Source: Limnomonas spitsbergensis
Lineage: Eukaryota; Chlorophyta; Chlorophyceae; Chlamydomonadales
DNA length: 64,000 bases
NCBI GenBank assembly: GCA_037349105.1
Contig: JAYJMM010000019.1
Location: 124,001 to 188,000, forward strand
Direction: 5' to 3'
Within the stretch, counting starts at the first letter, position 1. Every line of letters begins with the position of its first letter. This document shows, in pieces, positions 1 through 12,618 of this stretch. The notes below the pieces were generated by a model. That model ran no database searches. It had not been told where the DNA came from and worked only from the letters and a program-made list of their open reading frames with translations. Both the position numbers and the translations under genes were made by a program.

Positions 1-376
1 TAGGCGCACCCTGCAGAACCCTCAGTTTTTTCCCAATCTCCGATGCGTGCCTCTGGGCTGCTCGAATGACAGTCTTCTTCCCCACTGGCCTGGTGACCCA
101 GCCTAATGTCCCAAGCTCATGTGCAACTGTTTTTGCACCACCATGATGGTTGCTCAGCAGCAGGTCATAGGCCCGGGACTCCGCCTCTGGGCTGAGGATC
201 CTCTTCTTGCCGGACTTTGGCGCGACGTGGACAGCTCCGGAATCTTTATATCGCTGCACCCAGTGCTCCACAACCCTGTCGGAAAGCCCAAGCTGCCTAG
301 CTGTCGTGGAGATGTCGTGGTTCTCATTCCACCTCGTTACGATAGCCCAACGGAGTTCTTCAGAGGTGAGCCCCAT
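1..376 (-). pseudogene. Tc1/mariner-like transposase, N-terminal half (array unit cut by window edge)
   Basis: This is the N-terminal helix-turn-helix half of the same transposase as in the following units, starting at ATG 374-376 (MGLTSEELRW). The C-terminal catalytic half lies beyond the left edge of the window. The paired-like DNA-binding region reads through 'ISTTARQLGLSDRVVEHW'. It belongs to the dead tandem family described for 1717-2830. Confidence 0.85.
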
Positions 377-1668
377 GGGAGCAAATGAGGCCCTAAAATG
401 CAATGATTTTAGGGATGCCAATTTTGTGCTCTTGAGTAGCCAGGTCTTATTTCGCTTTGCGTGGGTGTTGCATTTCCCTAGGGCATGCCCACCATGTGTG
501 TGCATGGTCCGGGTCCCACTGTTGATATTTACGACCTGCGAGCTTTTTTTCCGGGTACAGGGCGGGTCAGATGTATCGACACGTTTTAGGGGTACTGAGG
601 TTTGACCTGCCGTCCCAACCTGGTTCACACTAGCAGTACCAACTGCAATTTGAAGTAATCTCTCTATGAACTGCCTCGATCGACCTGGTGTGTTGCTACA
701 TCGTCAAGTGCTGTAATCAGCTTGCCATACACGGTTTATTGAGGTCTGTTGGGGTATCATTTGAATCCGAATGGCAGTTGGATGCCAAAAACTGCCCCGT
801 TGGGTACCAAACTTGCGGCGGCTGAGCCTGAAAAGTGGCCAAAACCCGGTTAAGGTAGATCCTTAAGTGGGTGTAGGTGGGCCATAGAAGGAGGCATTGC
901 CACCTTCCCTGTGTCATTTGGCCAATCCAACATGCAGATATGGCCTTCCATGTGGCCCACATCAGGGCTGTCTTTGATGGATTGGAATTCACTCCATACA
1001 TGTCTGATTGCTACGATGTCTGGTGATTCAGAGAGCCTGAGAGTAGCTCATTAAGACTGCCCGCCCAATTTTTGCACCATTCCCTACTCCAGAGGCTGCA
1101 AATTTGGGGCAAAGGTGGCTTGTCGGGAAGCCATGCCCCTTGCCCCATGCAGCCCCTCAGCCATGCAAGCTCCCATATCACTGCCACAGAGTTCCAGAAT
1201 GCCTTAAGTCAGGTATCCACTCTTTATTCACACATCTTGACTTTCATGTCATTTATTCCAGGCTCACCTTCTTATCTGAGCTGAGCCAGCCAGATCTGCC
1301 GAGGACTGGTTTTGCGAGAGGATCGAAAACAACAGCACTGGTGGTTTCAGAGTCACAACCCTAGGCTTTACAGCAGGTAATATTTCAGCTATCATGGAGT
1401 CCAGCACTGCAATATAACATCCTCAAAAATTAGAGGCAGGCCCCTCAGCATGGCCAAGTTATCTCAAAACATAAATTTATTGGAGTTGGTGATTCTGTCA
1501 AGTGGACTCCTTAAGCCCATTGTGTTTGCGTTTGATTATCTCAAGGGACAGTTGGTGCCTACCAGTATTAGTGCACTGCTAGCAATCAGGTTAGAGCACA
1601 GTCAATGTGTAACTGATATCAAGTCATGACCTAACCTCCTTGCACTGCTGGGCCTGTCCACGTTTTTA

Positions 1669-3032
1669 CGATACATATGACCCGCCCTGTGATGTAGCGG
1701 CGGTTGGCAAGAATTTTCAATATTTTGTCTTGTTGCCCTTCTTGCGCATGCATGCAACGATCCTTTTGGGCATGCTGCCCACCAGCTTAGAAAAGTACTC
1801 ATTGGGTATTGCTGCTACCTCCTTGATTAGGGATACCTTAACCTCCTGGAGAATTCTGCAGCCCTTAGCGTCCATCTTGGCCTGCATATATCCCCAAAAG
1901 TTCTCGATCGGACTCAAGTCCGGGCTGTTGGGAGGCCACTTCTGGAGGAGGCCCACGCTGCTGCCACGCTGGGAGTTCCACCTCTTCACCACAGGTATGG
2001 CTGCTTTGTGAGTAGGGTCGTTGTCCTGCTGAAGGTACCATGTAGCAATGTCGTGTTGGGTGAAGAGGCGCTGTCCCTCATGCATGAATGTCGCCTTCAC
2101 GACCTCCTCATACTCCTCTGTGGTGATATTCCTGGCCACCTGGCCCCTCTTGTTCTTGAAGGTGGTCTTCTGGCTGCTGGTGCCTGCCACAAAGTGAAGC
2201 TTGCTGATTCCCCACTTGCAGATGCCCGCATACACGTTGAGGACCAGGGGGTGATTTGGAGAGGCTGCCTCACGCACCGCTCTCTCACCCTCACCCTCCA
2301 CGCCCCAGGACACAGGCTTCACCTTCACCCCTGGGTAGGTAAATGGAAACTTCTTCCAGTCGGTGAAGAGGACGTGGCTCCAGTCCCTTCCCTTGCTGGC
2401 TTTGCAGAAGTCCAGCCGCTTCTACAGGTCGAGTTGACCCCGAAAGCTGCTTCCTAGGCGCACCCTGCAGAACCCTCAGTTTTTTCCCAATCTCCGATGC
2501 GTGCCTCTGGGCTGCTCGAATGACAGTCTTCTTCCCCACTGGCCTGGTGACCCAGCCTAATGTCCCAAGCTCATGTGCAACTGTTTTTGCACCACCATGA
2601 TGGTTGCTCAGCAGCAGGTCAGCGGCCCGGGACTCCGCCTCTGGGCTGAGGATCCTCTTCTTGCCGGACTTTGGCGCGACGTGGACAGCTCCGGAATCTT
2701 TATATCGCTGCACCCAGTGCTCCACAACCCTGTCGGACAGTCCAAGCTGCCTAGCTGTCGTGGAGATGTCGTGGTTCTCATTCCACCTCGTTACGATAGC
2801 CCAACGGAGTTCTTCAGAGGTGAGCCCCATGGGAGCAAATGAGGCCCTAAAATGCAATGATTTTAGGGATGCCAATTTTGTGCTCTTGAGTAGCCAGGTC
2901 TTATTTCGCTTTGCGTGGGTGTTGCATTTCCCTAGGGCATGCCCACCATGTGTGTGCATGGTCCGGGTCCCACTGTTGATATTTACGACCTGCTAGCTTT
3001 TTTTCCGGGTACAGGGCGGGTCAGATGTATCG
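1669..3032 (-). mobile_element. Representative Tc1/mariner-like transposon copy with inner terminal inverted repeats
   Basis: The segment 1669-1689 (CGATACATATGACCCGCCCT and one more base) is repeated in inverted orientation at 3012-3032 with one mismatch. Outside it, weaker inverted similarity continues (GACCTAACCTC near 1628 versus GTCAAACCTC on the opposite strand near 3055), so the true termini may lie 30-60 bp further out. The pair brackets the whole transposase reading region and is present at the matching place in every unit of the array. I could not fix the exact ends or a TA target duplication by eye. Confidence 0.7.
1717..2830 (-). pseudogene. Tc1/mariner (IS630-type) DDE transposase, frameshifted, array unit 1
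   Basis: From ATG 2828-2830 the N-terminal half reads MGLTSEELRW, a helix-turn-helix ('ISTTARQLGLSDRVVEHW') and a basic second DNA-binding segment. Near 2418-2426 one extra base shifts the frame, and the catalytic frame carries a TAG (2422-2424) just upstream of 'KRLDFCKASKGRDW'. The catalytic half then shows the first Asp in 'LFTDWKKF', the second in 'LQQDNDPTH' and the Glu in 'SPDLSPIENFWG', and ends in the Tc1-typical 'GNKTKY' at a TGA. I count 39 residues between the second Asp and the Glu. The protein would be about 370 aa, normal for Tc1/mariner. The shift occurs in every unit, so the copy was dead before it was amplified. An intron removing the shift cannot be ruled out but no good splice sites are seen. 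Confidence 0.9.
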
Positions 3033-4170
3033 ACACGTTTTAGGGGTCCTGAGGTTTGACCTGCCGTCCCAACCTGGTTCACACTAGCAGTACCAACTGC
3101 AATTTGTAGTAATCTCTATATGAACTGCCTCGATCGACCTGGTGTGTTGCTACATCGTCAAGTGATGTAATCAGCTTGCCATACACGGTTTATTGAGGTC
3201 TGTTGGGGTATCATTTGAATCCGAATGGCAGTTGGATGCCAAAAACTGCCCCGTTTGGTACCAAACTTGCGGCGGCTGAGCCTGAAAAGTGGCCAACACC
3301 CGGTTAAGGTAGATCCTTAAGTGGGTGTAGGTGGGCCATAGAAGGAGGCATTGCCACCTTCCCTGTGTCATTTGGCCAATCCAACATGCAGATATGGCCT
3401 TCCATGTGGCCCACATCAGGGCTGTCTTTGATGGATTGGAATTCACTCCATACATGTCTGATTGCTACGATGTCTGGTGATTCAGAGAGCCTGAGAGTAG
3501 CTCATTAAGACTGCCCACCCAATTGCTGCACCATTCCCTACTCCAGAGGCTGCAAATTTGGGGCAAAGGTGGCTTGTCGGGAAGCCATGCCCCTTGCCCC
3601 ATGCAGCCCCTCAGCCATGCAAGCTCCCATATCACTGCCACAGAGTTCCAGAATGCCTTAAGTCAGGTATCCACTCTTTATTCACACATCTTGACTTTCA
3701 TGTCATTTATTCCAGGCTCACCTTCTTATCTGAGCTGAGCCAGCCAGATCTGCCGAGGACTGGTTTTGCGAGAGGATCGAAAATAACAGCACTGGTGGTT
3801 TCAGAGCCACAACCCTAGGCTTTACAGCAGGTAATACTTCAGCTATCATGGAGTCCAGCACTGCAATATAACATCCTCAAAAATTAGAGGCAGGCCCCTC
3901 AGCATGGCCAAGTTATCTCAAAACATAAATTTATTGGAGTTGGTGATTCTGTCAAGTGGACTCCTTAAGCCCATTGTGTTTGCGTTTGATTATCTCAAGG
4001 GACAGTTGGTGCCTACCAGTATTAGTGCATTGCTAGCAATCAGGTTAGAGCACAGTCAATGTGTAAGTGATATCGAGTCATGACCTAACCTCCTTGCACT
4101 GCTGGGCCTGTCCACGTTTTTACGATACATATGACCCGCCCTGTGATGTAGCGGCGGTTGGCAAGAATTT

Positions 4171-5284
4171 TCAATATTTTGTCTTGTTGCCCTTCTTGCG
4201 CATGCATGCAACGATCCTTTTGGGCATGCTGCCCACCAGCTTAGAAAAGTACTCATTGGGTATTGCTGCTACCTCCTTGATTAGGGATACCTTAACCTCC
4301 TGGAGAATTCTGCAGCCCTTAGCGTCCATCTTGGCCTGCATATATCCCCAAAAGTTCTCGATCGGACTCAAGTCCGGGCTGTTGGGAGGCCACTTCTGGA
4401 GGAGGCCCACGCTGCTGCCACGCTGGGAGTTCCACCTCTTCACCACAGGTATGGCTGCTTTGTGAGTAGGGTCGTTGTCTTGCTGAAGGTACCATGTAGC
4501 AATGTCGTGTTGGGTGAAGAGGCGCTGTCCCTCATGCATGAATGTCGCCTTCACGACCTCCTCATACTCCTCTGTGGTGATATTCCTGGCCACCTGGCCC
4601 CTCTTGTTCTTGAAGGTGGTCTTCTGGCTGCTGGTGCCTGCCACAAAGTGAAGCTTGCTGATTCCCCACTTGCAGATGCCCGCATACACGTTGAGGACCA
4701 GGGGGTGATTTGGAGAGGCTGCCTCACGCACCGCTCTCTCACCCTCACCCTCCACGCCCCAGGACACAGGCTGCACCTTCACCCCTGGGTAGGTAAATGG
4801 AAACTTCTTCCAGTCGGTGAAGAGGACGTGGCTCCAGTCCCTTCCCTTGCTGGCTTTGCAGAAGTCCAGCCGCTTCTACAGGTCGAGTTGACCCCGAAAG
4901 CTGCTTCCTAGGCGCACCCTGCATAACCCTCAATTTTTTCCCAATCTCCGATGCGTGCCTCTGGGCTGCTCGAATGACAGTCTTCTTCCCCACTGGCATG
5001 GTGACCAAGCCTAATGTCCCAAGCTCATGTGCAACTGTTTTTGCACCACCATGATGGTTGCTCAGCAGCAGGTCAGCGGCCCGGGACTCCGCCTCTGGGC
5101 TGAGGATCCTCTTCTTGCCGGACTTTGGCGCGACGTGGACAGCTCCGGAATCTTTATATCGTTGCACCCAGTGCTCCACAACCCTGTCGGACAGTCCAAG
5201 CTGCCTGGCTGTCGTGGAGATGTCGTGGTTCTCATTCCACCTCGTTACGATAGCCCAACGGAGTTCTTCAGAGGTGAGCCCCAT
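4171..5284 (-). pseudogene. Tc1/mariner-like transposase, frameshifted, array unit 2
   Basis: Same structure as unit 1, with the same frameshift and TAG, the catalytic Glu retained ('SPIENFWG') and the Tc1-like C-terminus intact (ends 'NKTKY'). It differs from unit 1 mainly by scattered substitutions, for example 'VTMPVGKKT' instead of 'VTRPVGKKT' in the N-terminal half. Together with unit 1 it keeps the run of three G's in 'ccttttggg' (about 4220), which later units have lost. Confidence 0.88.
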
Positions 5285-6616
5285 GGGAGCAAATGAGGCC
5301 CTAAAATGCAATGATTTTAGGGATGCCAATTTTGTGCTCTTGAGTAGCCAGGTCTTATTTCGCTTTGCGTGGGTGTTGCATTTCCCTAGGGCATGCCCAC
5401 CATGTGTGTGCATGGTCCGGGTCCCACTGTTGATATTTATGACCTGCGAGCTTTTTTTCCGGGTACAGGGCGGGTCAGATGTATCGACACGTTTTAGGGG
5501 TACTGAGGTTTGACCTGCCGTCCCAACCTGGTTCACACTAGCAGTACCAACTGCAATTTGAAGTAATCTCTATATGAACTGCCTCGATCGACCTGGTGTG
5601 TTGCTACATCGTCAAGTGCTGTAATCAGCTTGCCATACACGGTTGATTGAGGTCTGTTGGGGTATCATTTGAATCCGAATGGCAGTTGGATGCCAAAAAC
5701 TGCCCCGTTGGGTACCAAACTTGCGGCGGCTGAGCCTGAAAAGTGGCCAAAACCCGGTTAAGGTAGATCCTTAAGTGGGTGTAGGTGGGCCATAGAAGCC
5801 ACCTTCCCTGTGTCATTTGGCCAATCCAACATGCAGATATGGCCTTCCATGTGGCCCACATCAGGGCTGTCTTTGATGGATTGGAATTCACTCCATACAT
5901 GTCTGATTGCTACGATGTCTGGTGATTCAGAGAGCCTGAGAGTAGCTCATTAAGACTGCCCACCCAATTTTTGCACCATTCCCTACTCCAAAGGCTGCAA
6001 ATTTGGGGCAAAGGTGGCTTGTCGGGAAGCCATGCCCCTTGCCCCATGCAGCCCCTCAGCCATGCAAGCTCCCATATCACTGCCACAGAGTTCCAGAATG
6101 CCTTAAGTCAGGTATCCACTATTTATTCACACATCTTGATTTTCATGTCATTTATACCAGGCTCACCTTCTTATCTGAGCTGAGCCAGCCAGATCTGCCG
6201 AGGACTGGTTTTGCGAGAGGATGGAAAACAACAACACTGGTGGTTACAGAGCCACAGCCCTAGGCTTTACAGCAGGTAATACTTCAGGTATCATGGAGTC
6301 CAGCACTGCAATATAACATCCTCAAAAAATTAGAGGCAGGCCCCTCAGCATGGCCAAGTTATCTCAAAACATAAATTTATTGGAGTTGGTGATTCTGTCA
6401 AGTGGACTCCTTAAGCCCATTGTGTTTGCGTTTGATTATCTCAAGGGACAGTTGGTGCCTACCAGTATTAGTGCATTGCTAGCAATCAGGTTAGAGCACA
6501 GTCAATGTGTAAGTGATATCAAGTCATGACCTAACCTCCTTGCACTGCTGGGCCTGTCCACGTTTTTACGATACATATGACCCGCCCTGTGATGTAGCGG
6601 CGGTTGGCAAGAATTT

Positions 6617-7729
6617 TCAATATTTTGTCTTGTTGCCCTTCTTACGCATGCATGCAACGATCCTTTTGGCATGCTGCCCACCAGCTTAGAAAAGTACTCA
6701 TTGGGTACTGCTGCTACCTCCTTGATTAGGGATACCTTAACCTCCTGGAGAGTTATGCAGCCCTTAGCGTCCATCTTGGCCTGCATATATCCCCAAAAGT
6801 TATCGATCGGACTCAAGTCCGGGCTGTTGGGAGGCCACTTCTGGAGGAGGCCCACGCTGCTGCCACGCTGGGAGTTCCACCTCTTCACCACAGGTATGGC
6901 TGCTTTGTGAGTAGGGTCGTTGTCATGCTGAAGGTACCATGTAGCAATGTCGTGATGGGTGAAGAGGCGCTGTCCCTCATGCATGAATGTCGCCTTCACG
7001 ACCTCCTCATACTCCTCTGTGGTGATATTCCTGGCCACCTGGCCCCTCTTGTTCTTGAAGGTGGTCTTCTGGCTGCTGGTGCCTGCCACAAAGTGAAGCT
7101 TGCTGATTCCCCACTTGCAGATGCCCGCATACACGTTGAGGACCAGGGGGTGATTTGGAGAGGCTGCCTCACGCACCGCTCTCTCACCCTCACCCTCCAC
7201 GCCCCAGGACACAGGCTGCACCTTCACCCCTGGGTAGGTAAATGGAAACTTCTTCCAGTCGGTGAAGAGGACGTGGCTCCAGTCCCTTCCCTTGCTGGCT
7301 TTGCAGAAGTCCAGCCGCTTCTACAGGTCGAGTTGACCCCGAAAGCTGCTTCCTAGGCGCACCCTGCAGAACCCTCAATTTTTCCCCAATCTCCGATGCG
7401 TGCCTCTGGGCTGCTCGAATGACAGTCTTCTTCCCCACTGGCATGGTGACCAAGCCTAATGTCCCAAGCTCATGTGCAACTGTTTTTGCACCACCATGAT
7501 GGTTGCTCAGCAGCATGTCAGCGGCCCGGGACTCCGCCTCTGGGCTGAGGATCCTCTTCTTGCCGGACTTTGGCGCGACGTGGACAGCTCCGGAATCTTT
7601 ATATCGTTGCACCCAGTGCTCCACAACCCTGTCGGACAGTCCAAGCTGCCTGGCTGTCGTGGAGATGTCGTGGTTCTCATTCCACCTCGTTACGATAGCC
7701 CAACGGAGTTCTTCAGAGGTGAGCCCCAT
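6617..7729 (-). pseudogene. Tc1/mariner-like transposase, doubly frameshifted, array unit 3
   Basis: Shares the central frameshift of all units. It also has a one-base deletion (ccttttggc, about 6663), so the C-terminus reads 'MPKGSLHACVRR...' and runs on out of frame to 6502. The catalytic Glu is Asp here ('SPIDNFWG'), and the glutamine before the second Asp is His ('LQHDNDPTH'). It belongs to the 2445-bp subgroup with a 9-bp deletion in the spacer. Confidence 0.88.
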
Positions 7730-9061
7730 GGGAGCAAATGAGGCCCTAAAATGCAATGATTTTAGGGATGCCAATTTTGTGCTCTTGAGTAGCCAGGTCT
7801 TATTTCGCTTTGCGTGGGTGTTGCATTTCCCTAGGGCATGCCCACCATGTGTGTGCATGGTCCGGGTCCCACTGTTGATATTTATGACCTGCGAGCTTTT
7901 TTTCCGGGTACAGGGCGGGTCAGATGTATCGACACGTTTTAGGGGTACTGAGGTTTGACCTGCCGTCCCAACCTGGTTCACACTAGCAGTACCAACTGCA
8001 ATTTGAAGTAATCTCTATATGAACTGCCTCGATCGACCTGGTGTGTTGCTACATCGTCAAGTGCTGTAATCAGCTTGCCATACACGGTTTATTGAGGTCT
8101 GTTGGGGTATCATTTGAATCCGAATGGCAGTTGGATGCCAAAAACTGCCCCGTTGGGTACCAAACTTGCGGCGGCTGAGCCTGAAAAGTGGCCAAAACCC
8201 GGTTAAGGTAGATCCTTAAGTGGGTGTAGGTGGGCCATAGAAGCCACCTTCCCTGTGTCATTTGGCCAATCCAACATGCAGATATGGCCTTCCATGTGGC
8301 CCACATCAGGGCTGTCTTTGATGGATTGGAATTCACTCCATACATGTCTGATTGCTACGATGTCTGGTGATTCAGAGAGCCTGAGAGTAGCTCATTAAGA
8401 CTGCCCACCCAATTTTTGCACCATTCCCTACTCCAAAGGCTGCAAATTTGGGGCAAAGGTGGCTTGTCGGGAAGCCATGCCCCTTGCCCCATGCAGCCCC
8501 TCAGCCATGCAAGCTCCCATATCACTGCCACAGAGTTCCAGAATGCCTTAAGTCAGGTATCCACTCTTTATTCACACATCTTGATTTTCATGTCATTTAT
8601 ACCAGGCTCACCTTCTTATCTGAGCTGAGCCAGCCAGATCTGCCGAGGACTGGTTTTGCGAGAGGATGGAAAACAACAACACTGGTGGTTACAGAGCCAC
8701 AGCCCTAGGCTTTACAGCAGGTAATACTTCAGCTATCATGGAGTCCAGCACTGCAATATAACATCCTCAAAAAATTAGAGGCAGGCCCCTCAGCATGGCC
8801 AAGTTATCTCAAAACATAAATTTATTGGAGTTGGTGATTCTGTCAAGTGGACTCCTTAAGCCCATTGTGTTTGCGTTTGATTATCTCAAGGGACAGTTGG
8901 TGCCTACCAGTATTAGTGCATTGCTAGCAATCAGGTTAGAGCACAGTCAATGTGTAAGTGATATCAAGTCATGACCTAACCTCCTTGCACTGCTGGGCCT
9001 GTCCACGTTTTTACGATACATATGACCCGCCCTGTGATGTAGCGGCGGTTGGCAAGAATTT

Positions 9062-10174
9062 TCAATATTTTGTCTTGTTGCCCTTCTTACGCATGCATGC
9101 AACGATCCTTTTGGCATGCTGCCCACCAGCTTAGAAAAGTACTCATTGGGTACTGCTGCTACCTCCTTGATTAGGGATACCTTAACCTCCTGGAGAGTTA
9201 TGCAGCCCTTAGCGTCCATCTTGGCCTGCATATATCCCCAAAAGTTATCGATCGGACTCAAGTCCGGGCTGTTGGGAGGCCACTTCTGGAGGAGGCCCAC
9301 GCTGCTGCCACGCTGGGAGTTCCACCTCTTCACCACAGGTATGACTGCTTTGTGAGTAGGGTCGTTGTCCTGCTGAAGGTACCATGTAGCAATGTCGTGA
9401 TGGGTGAAGAGGCGCTGTCCCTCATGCATGAATGTCGCCTTCACGACCTCCTCATACTCCTCTGTGGTGATATTCCTGGCCACCTGGCCCCTCTTGTTCT
9501 TGAAGGTGGTCTTCTGGCTGCTGGTGCCTGCCACAAAGTGAAGCTTGCTGATTCCCCACTTGCAGATGCCCGCATACACGTTGAGGACCAGGGGGTGATT
9601 TGGAGAGGCTGCCTCACGCACCGCTCTCTCACCCTCACCCTCCACGCCCCGGGACACAGGCTGCACCTTCACCCCTGGGTAGGTAAATGGAAACTTCTTC
9701 CAGTCGGTGAAGAGGACGTGGCTCCAGTCCCTTCCCTTGCTGGCTTTGCAGAAGTCCAGCCGCTTCTACAGGTCGAGTTGACCCCGAAAGCTGCTTCCTA
9801 GGCGCACCCTGCAGAACCCTCAATTTTTCCCCAATCTCCGATGCGTGCCTCTGGGCTGCTCGAATGACAGTCTTCTTCCCCACTGGCATGGTGACCAAGC
9901 CTAATGTCCCAAGCTCATGTGCAACTGTTTTTGCACCACCATGATGGTTGCTCAGCAGCAGGTCATAGGCCCGGGACTCCGCCTCTGGGCTGAGGATCCT
10001 CTTCTTGCCGGACTTTGGCACGACGTGGACAGCTCCGGAATCTTTATATCGCTGCACCCAGTGCTCCACAACCCTGTCGGACAGTCCAAGCTGCCTAGCT
10101 GTCGTGGAGATGTCGTAGTTCTCATTCCACCTCGTTACGATAGCCCAACGGAGTTCTTCAGAGGTGAGCCCCAT
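9062..10174 (-). pseudogene. Tc1/mariner-like transposase, doubly frameshifted, array unit 4
   Basis: Carries the same central frameshift, the same C-terminal one-base deletion and the same Glu-to-Asp change ('SPIDNFWG') as unit 3. Private changes include 'HKAVIPVV' and 'VSRGVEGEGE'. The out-of-frame C-terminal extension runs to 8947. Near identity to units 3 and 5 points to recent duplication among neighbours. Confidence 0.88.
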
Positions 10175-11505
10175 GGGAGCAAATGAGGCCCTGAAATGCA
10201 ATAAGTTTAGGGATGCCAATTTTGTGCTCTTGAGTAGCCAGGTCTTATTTCGCTTTGCGTGGGTGTTGTACTTCCCTAGGGCATGCCCACCATGTGTGTG
10301 CATGATCCGGGTCCCACTGATGATGTTCAAGACCTGCGAGCCTTTCTTCCGGGTACAGGGCGGGTCAGATGTATCGACACGTTTTAGGGGTACTGAGGTT
10401 TGACCTGCCGTCCCAACCTGGTTCACACTAGCAGTACCAACTGCAATTTGAAGTAATCTCTCTAGGAACTGCCTCGATCGACCTGGTGTGTCGCTACATC
10501 GTCAAGTGATGTAATCAGCTTGTCATACACGGTTGATTGAGGTCTGTTGGGGTATCATGGAATCCGAATGGCACTTGGATGCCAAAAACTGCCCCGTTGG
10601 GTACCAAACTTGCGGCGGCTGAGCCTGAAAAGTGGCCAAAACCCGGTTAAGGTAGATCCTTAAGTGGGTGTAGGTGGGCCATAGAAGCCACCTTCCCTGT
10701 GTCATTTGGCCAATCCAACATGCAGATATGGCCTTCCATGTGGCCCACATCAGGGCTGTCTTTGATGGATTGGAATTCACTCCATACATGTCTGATTGCT
10801 ACGATGTCTGGTGATTCAGAGAGCCTGAGAGTAGCTCATTAAGACTGCCCACCCAATTTTTGCACCATTCCCTACTCCAAAGGCTGCAAATTTGGGGCAA
10901 AGGTGGCTTGTCGGGAAGCCATGCCCCTTGCCCCATGCAGCCCCTCAGCCATGCAAGCTCCCATATCACTGCCACAGAGTTCCAGAATGCCTTAAGTCAG
11001 GTATCCACTCTTTATTCACACATCTTGATTTTCATGTCATTTATACCAGGCTCACCTTCTTATCTGAGCTGAGCCAGCCAGATCTGCCGAGGACTGGTTT
11101 TGCGAGAGGATGGAAAACAACAACACTGGTGGTTACAGAGCCACAGCCCTAGGCTTTACAGCAGGTAATACTTCAGCTATCATGGAGTCCAGCACTGCAA
11201 TATAACATCCTCAAAAAATTAGAGGCAGGCCCCTCAGCATGGCCAAGTTATCTCAAAACATAAATTTATTGGAGTTGGTGATTCTGTCAAGTGGACTCCT
11301 TAAGCCCATTGTGTTTGCGTTTGATTATCTCAAGGGACAGTTGGTGCCTACCAGTATTAGTGCATTGCTAGCAATCAGGTTAGAGCACAGTCAATGTGTA
11401 AGTGATATCAAGTCATGACCTAACCTCCTTGCACTGCTGGGCCTGTCCACGTTTTTACGATACATATGACCCGCCCTGTGATGTAGCGGCGGTTGGCAAG
11501 AATTT

Positions 11506-12618
11506 TCAATATTTTGTCTTGTTGCCCTTCTTACGCATGCATGCAACGATCCTTTTGGCATGCTGCCCACCAGCTTAGAAAAGTACTCATTGGGTACTGC
11601 TGCTACCTCCTTGATTAGGGATACCTTAACCTCCTGGAGAGTTATGCAGCCCTTAGCGTCCATCTTGGCCTGCATATATCCCCAAAAGTTATCGATCGGA
11701 CTCAAGTCCGGGCTGTTGGGAGGCCACTTCTGGAGGAGGCCCACGCTGCTGCCACGCTGGGAGTTCCACCTCTTCACCACAGGTATGGCTGCTTTGTGAG
11801 TAGGGTCGTTGTCCTGCTGAAGGTACCATGTAGCAATGTCGTGATGGGTGAAGAGGCGCTGTCCCTCATGCATGAATGTCGCCTTCACGACCTCCTCATA
11901 CTCCTCTGTGGTGATATTCCTGGCCACCTGGCCCCTCTTGTTCTTGAAGGTGGTCTTCTGGCTGCTGGTGCCTGCCACAAAGTGAAGCTTGCTGATTCCC
12001 CACTTGCAGATGCCCGCATACACGTTGAGGACCAGGGGGTGATTTGGAGAGGCTGCCTCACGCACCGCTCTCTCACCCTCACCCTCCACGCCCCAGGACA
12101 CAGGCTGCACCTTCACCCCTGGGTAGGTAAATGGAAACTTCTTCCAGTCGGTGAAGAGGACGTGGCTCCAGTCCCTTCCCTTGCTGGCTTTGCAGAAGTC
12201 CAGCCGCTTCTACAGGTCGAGTTGACCCCGAAAGCTGCTTCCTAGGCGCACCCTGCAGAACCCTCAATTTTTCCCCAATCTCCGATGCGTGCCTCTGGGC
12301 TGCTCGAATGACAGTCTTCTTCCCCACTGGCATGGTGACCAAGCCTAATGTCCCAAGCTCATGTGCAACTGTTTTTGCACCACCATGATGGTTGCTCAGC
12401 AGCAGGTCATAGGCCCGGGACTCCGCCTCTGGGCTGAGGATCCTCTTCTTGCCGGACTTTGGCACGACGTGGACAGCTCCGGAATCTTTATATCGCTGCA
12501 CCCAGTGCTCCACAACCCTGTCGGACAGTCCAAGCTGCCTAGCTGTCGTGGAGATGTCGTAGTTCTCATTCCACCTCGTTACGATAGCCCAACGGAGTTC
12601 TTCAGAGGTGAGCCCCAT
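11506..12618 (-). pseudogene. Tc1/mariner-like transposase, doubly frameshifted, array unit 5
   Basis: Same two frameshifts as units 3 and 4, again with 'SPIDNFWG'. Its N-terminal side ('NENYDISTT', 'SRAYDLLL') resembles units 4 and 6, so the boundary between subgroups falls inside units rather than at unit edges. This mosaic is expected from unequal crossover or gene conversion. The shifted C-terminus runs to 11391. Confidence 0.88.

Noticed and set aside
2008..2457. 149-codon plus-strand frame present in every array unit
   Set aside because: It is antisense to the conserved catalytic half of the transposase; its conservation is explained by the tandem duplication.
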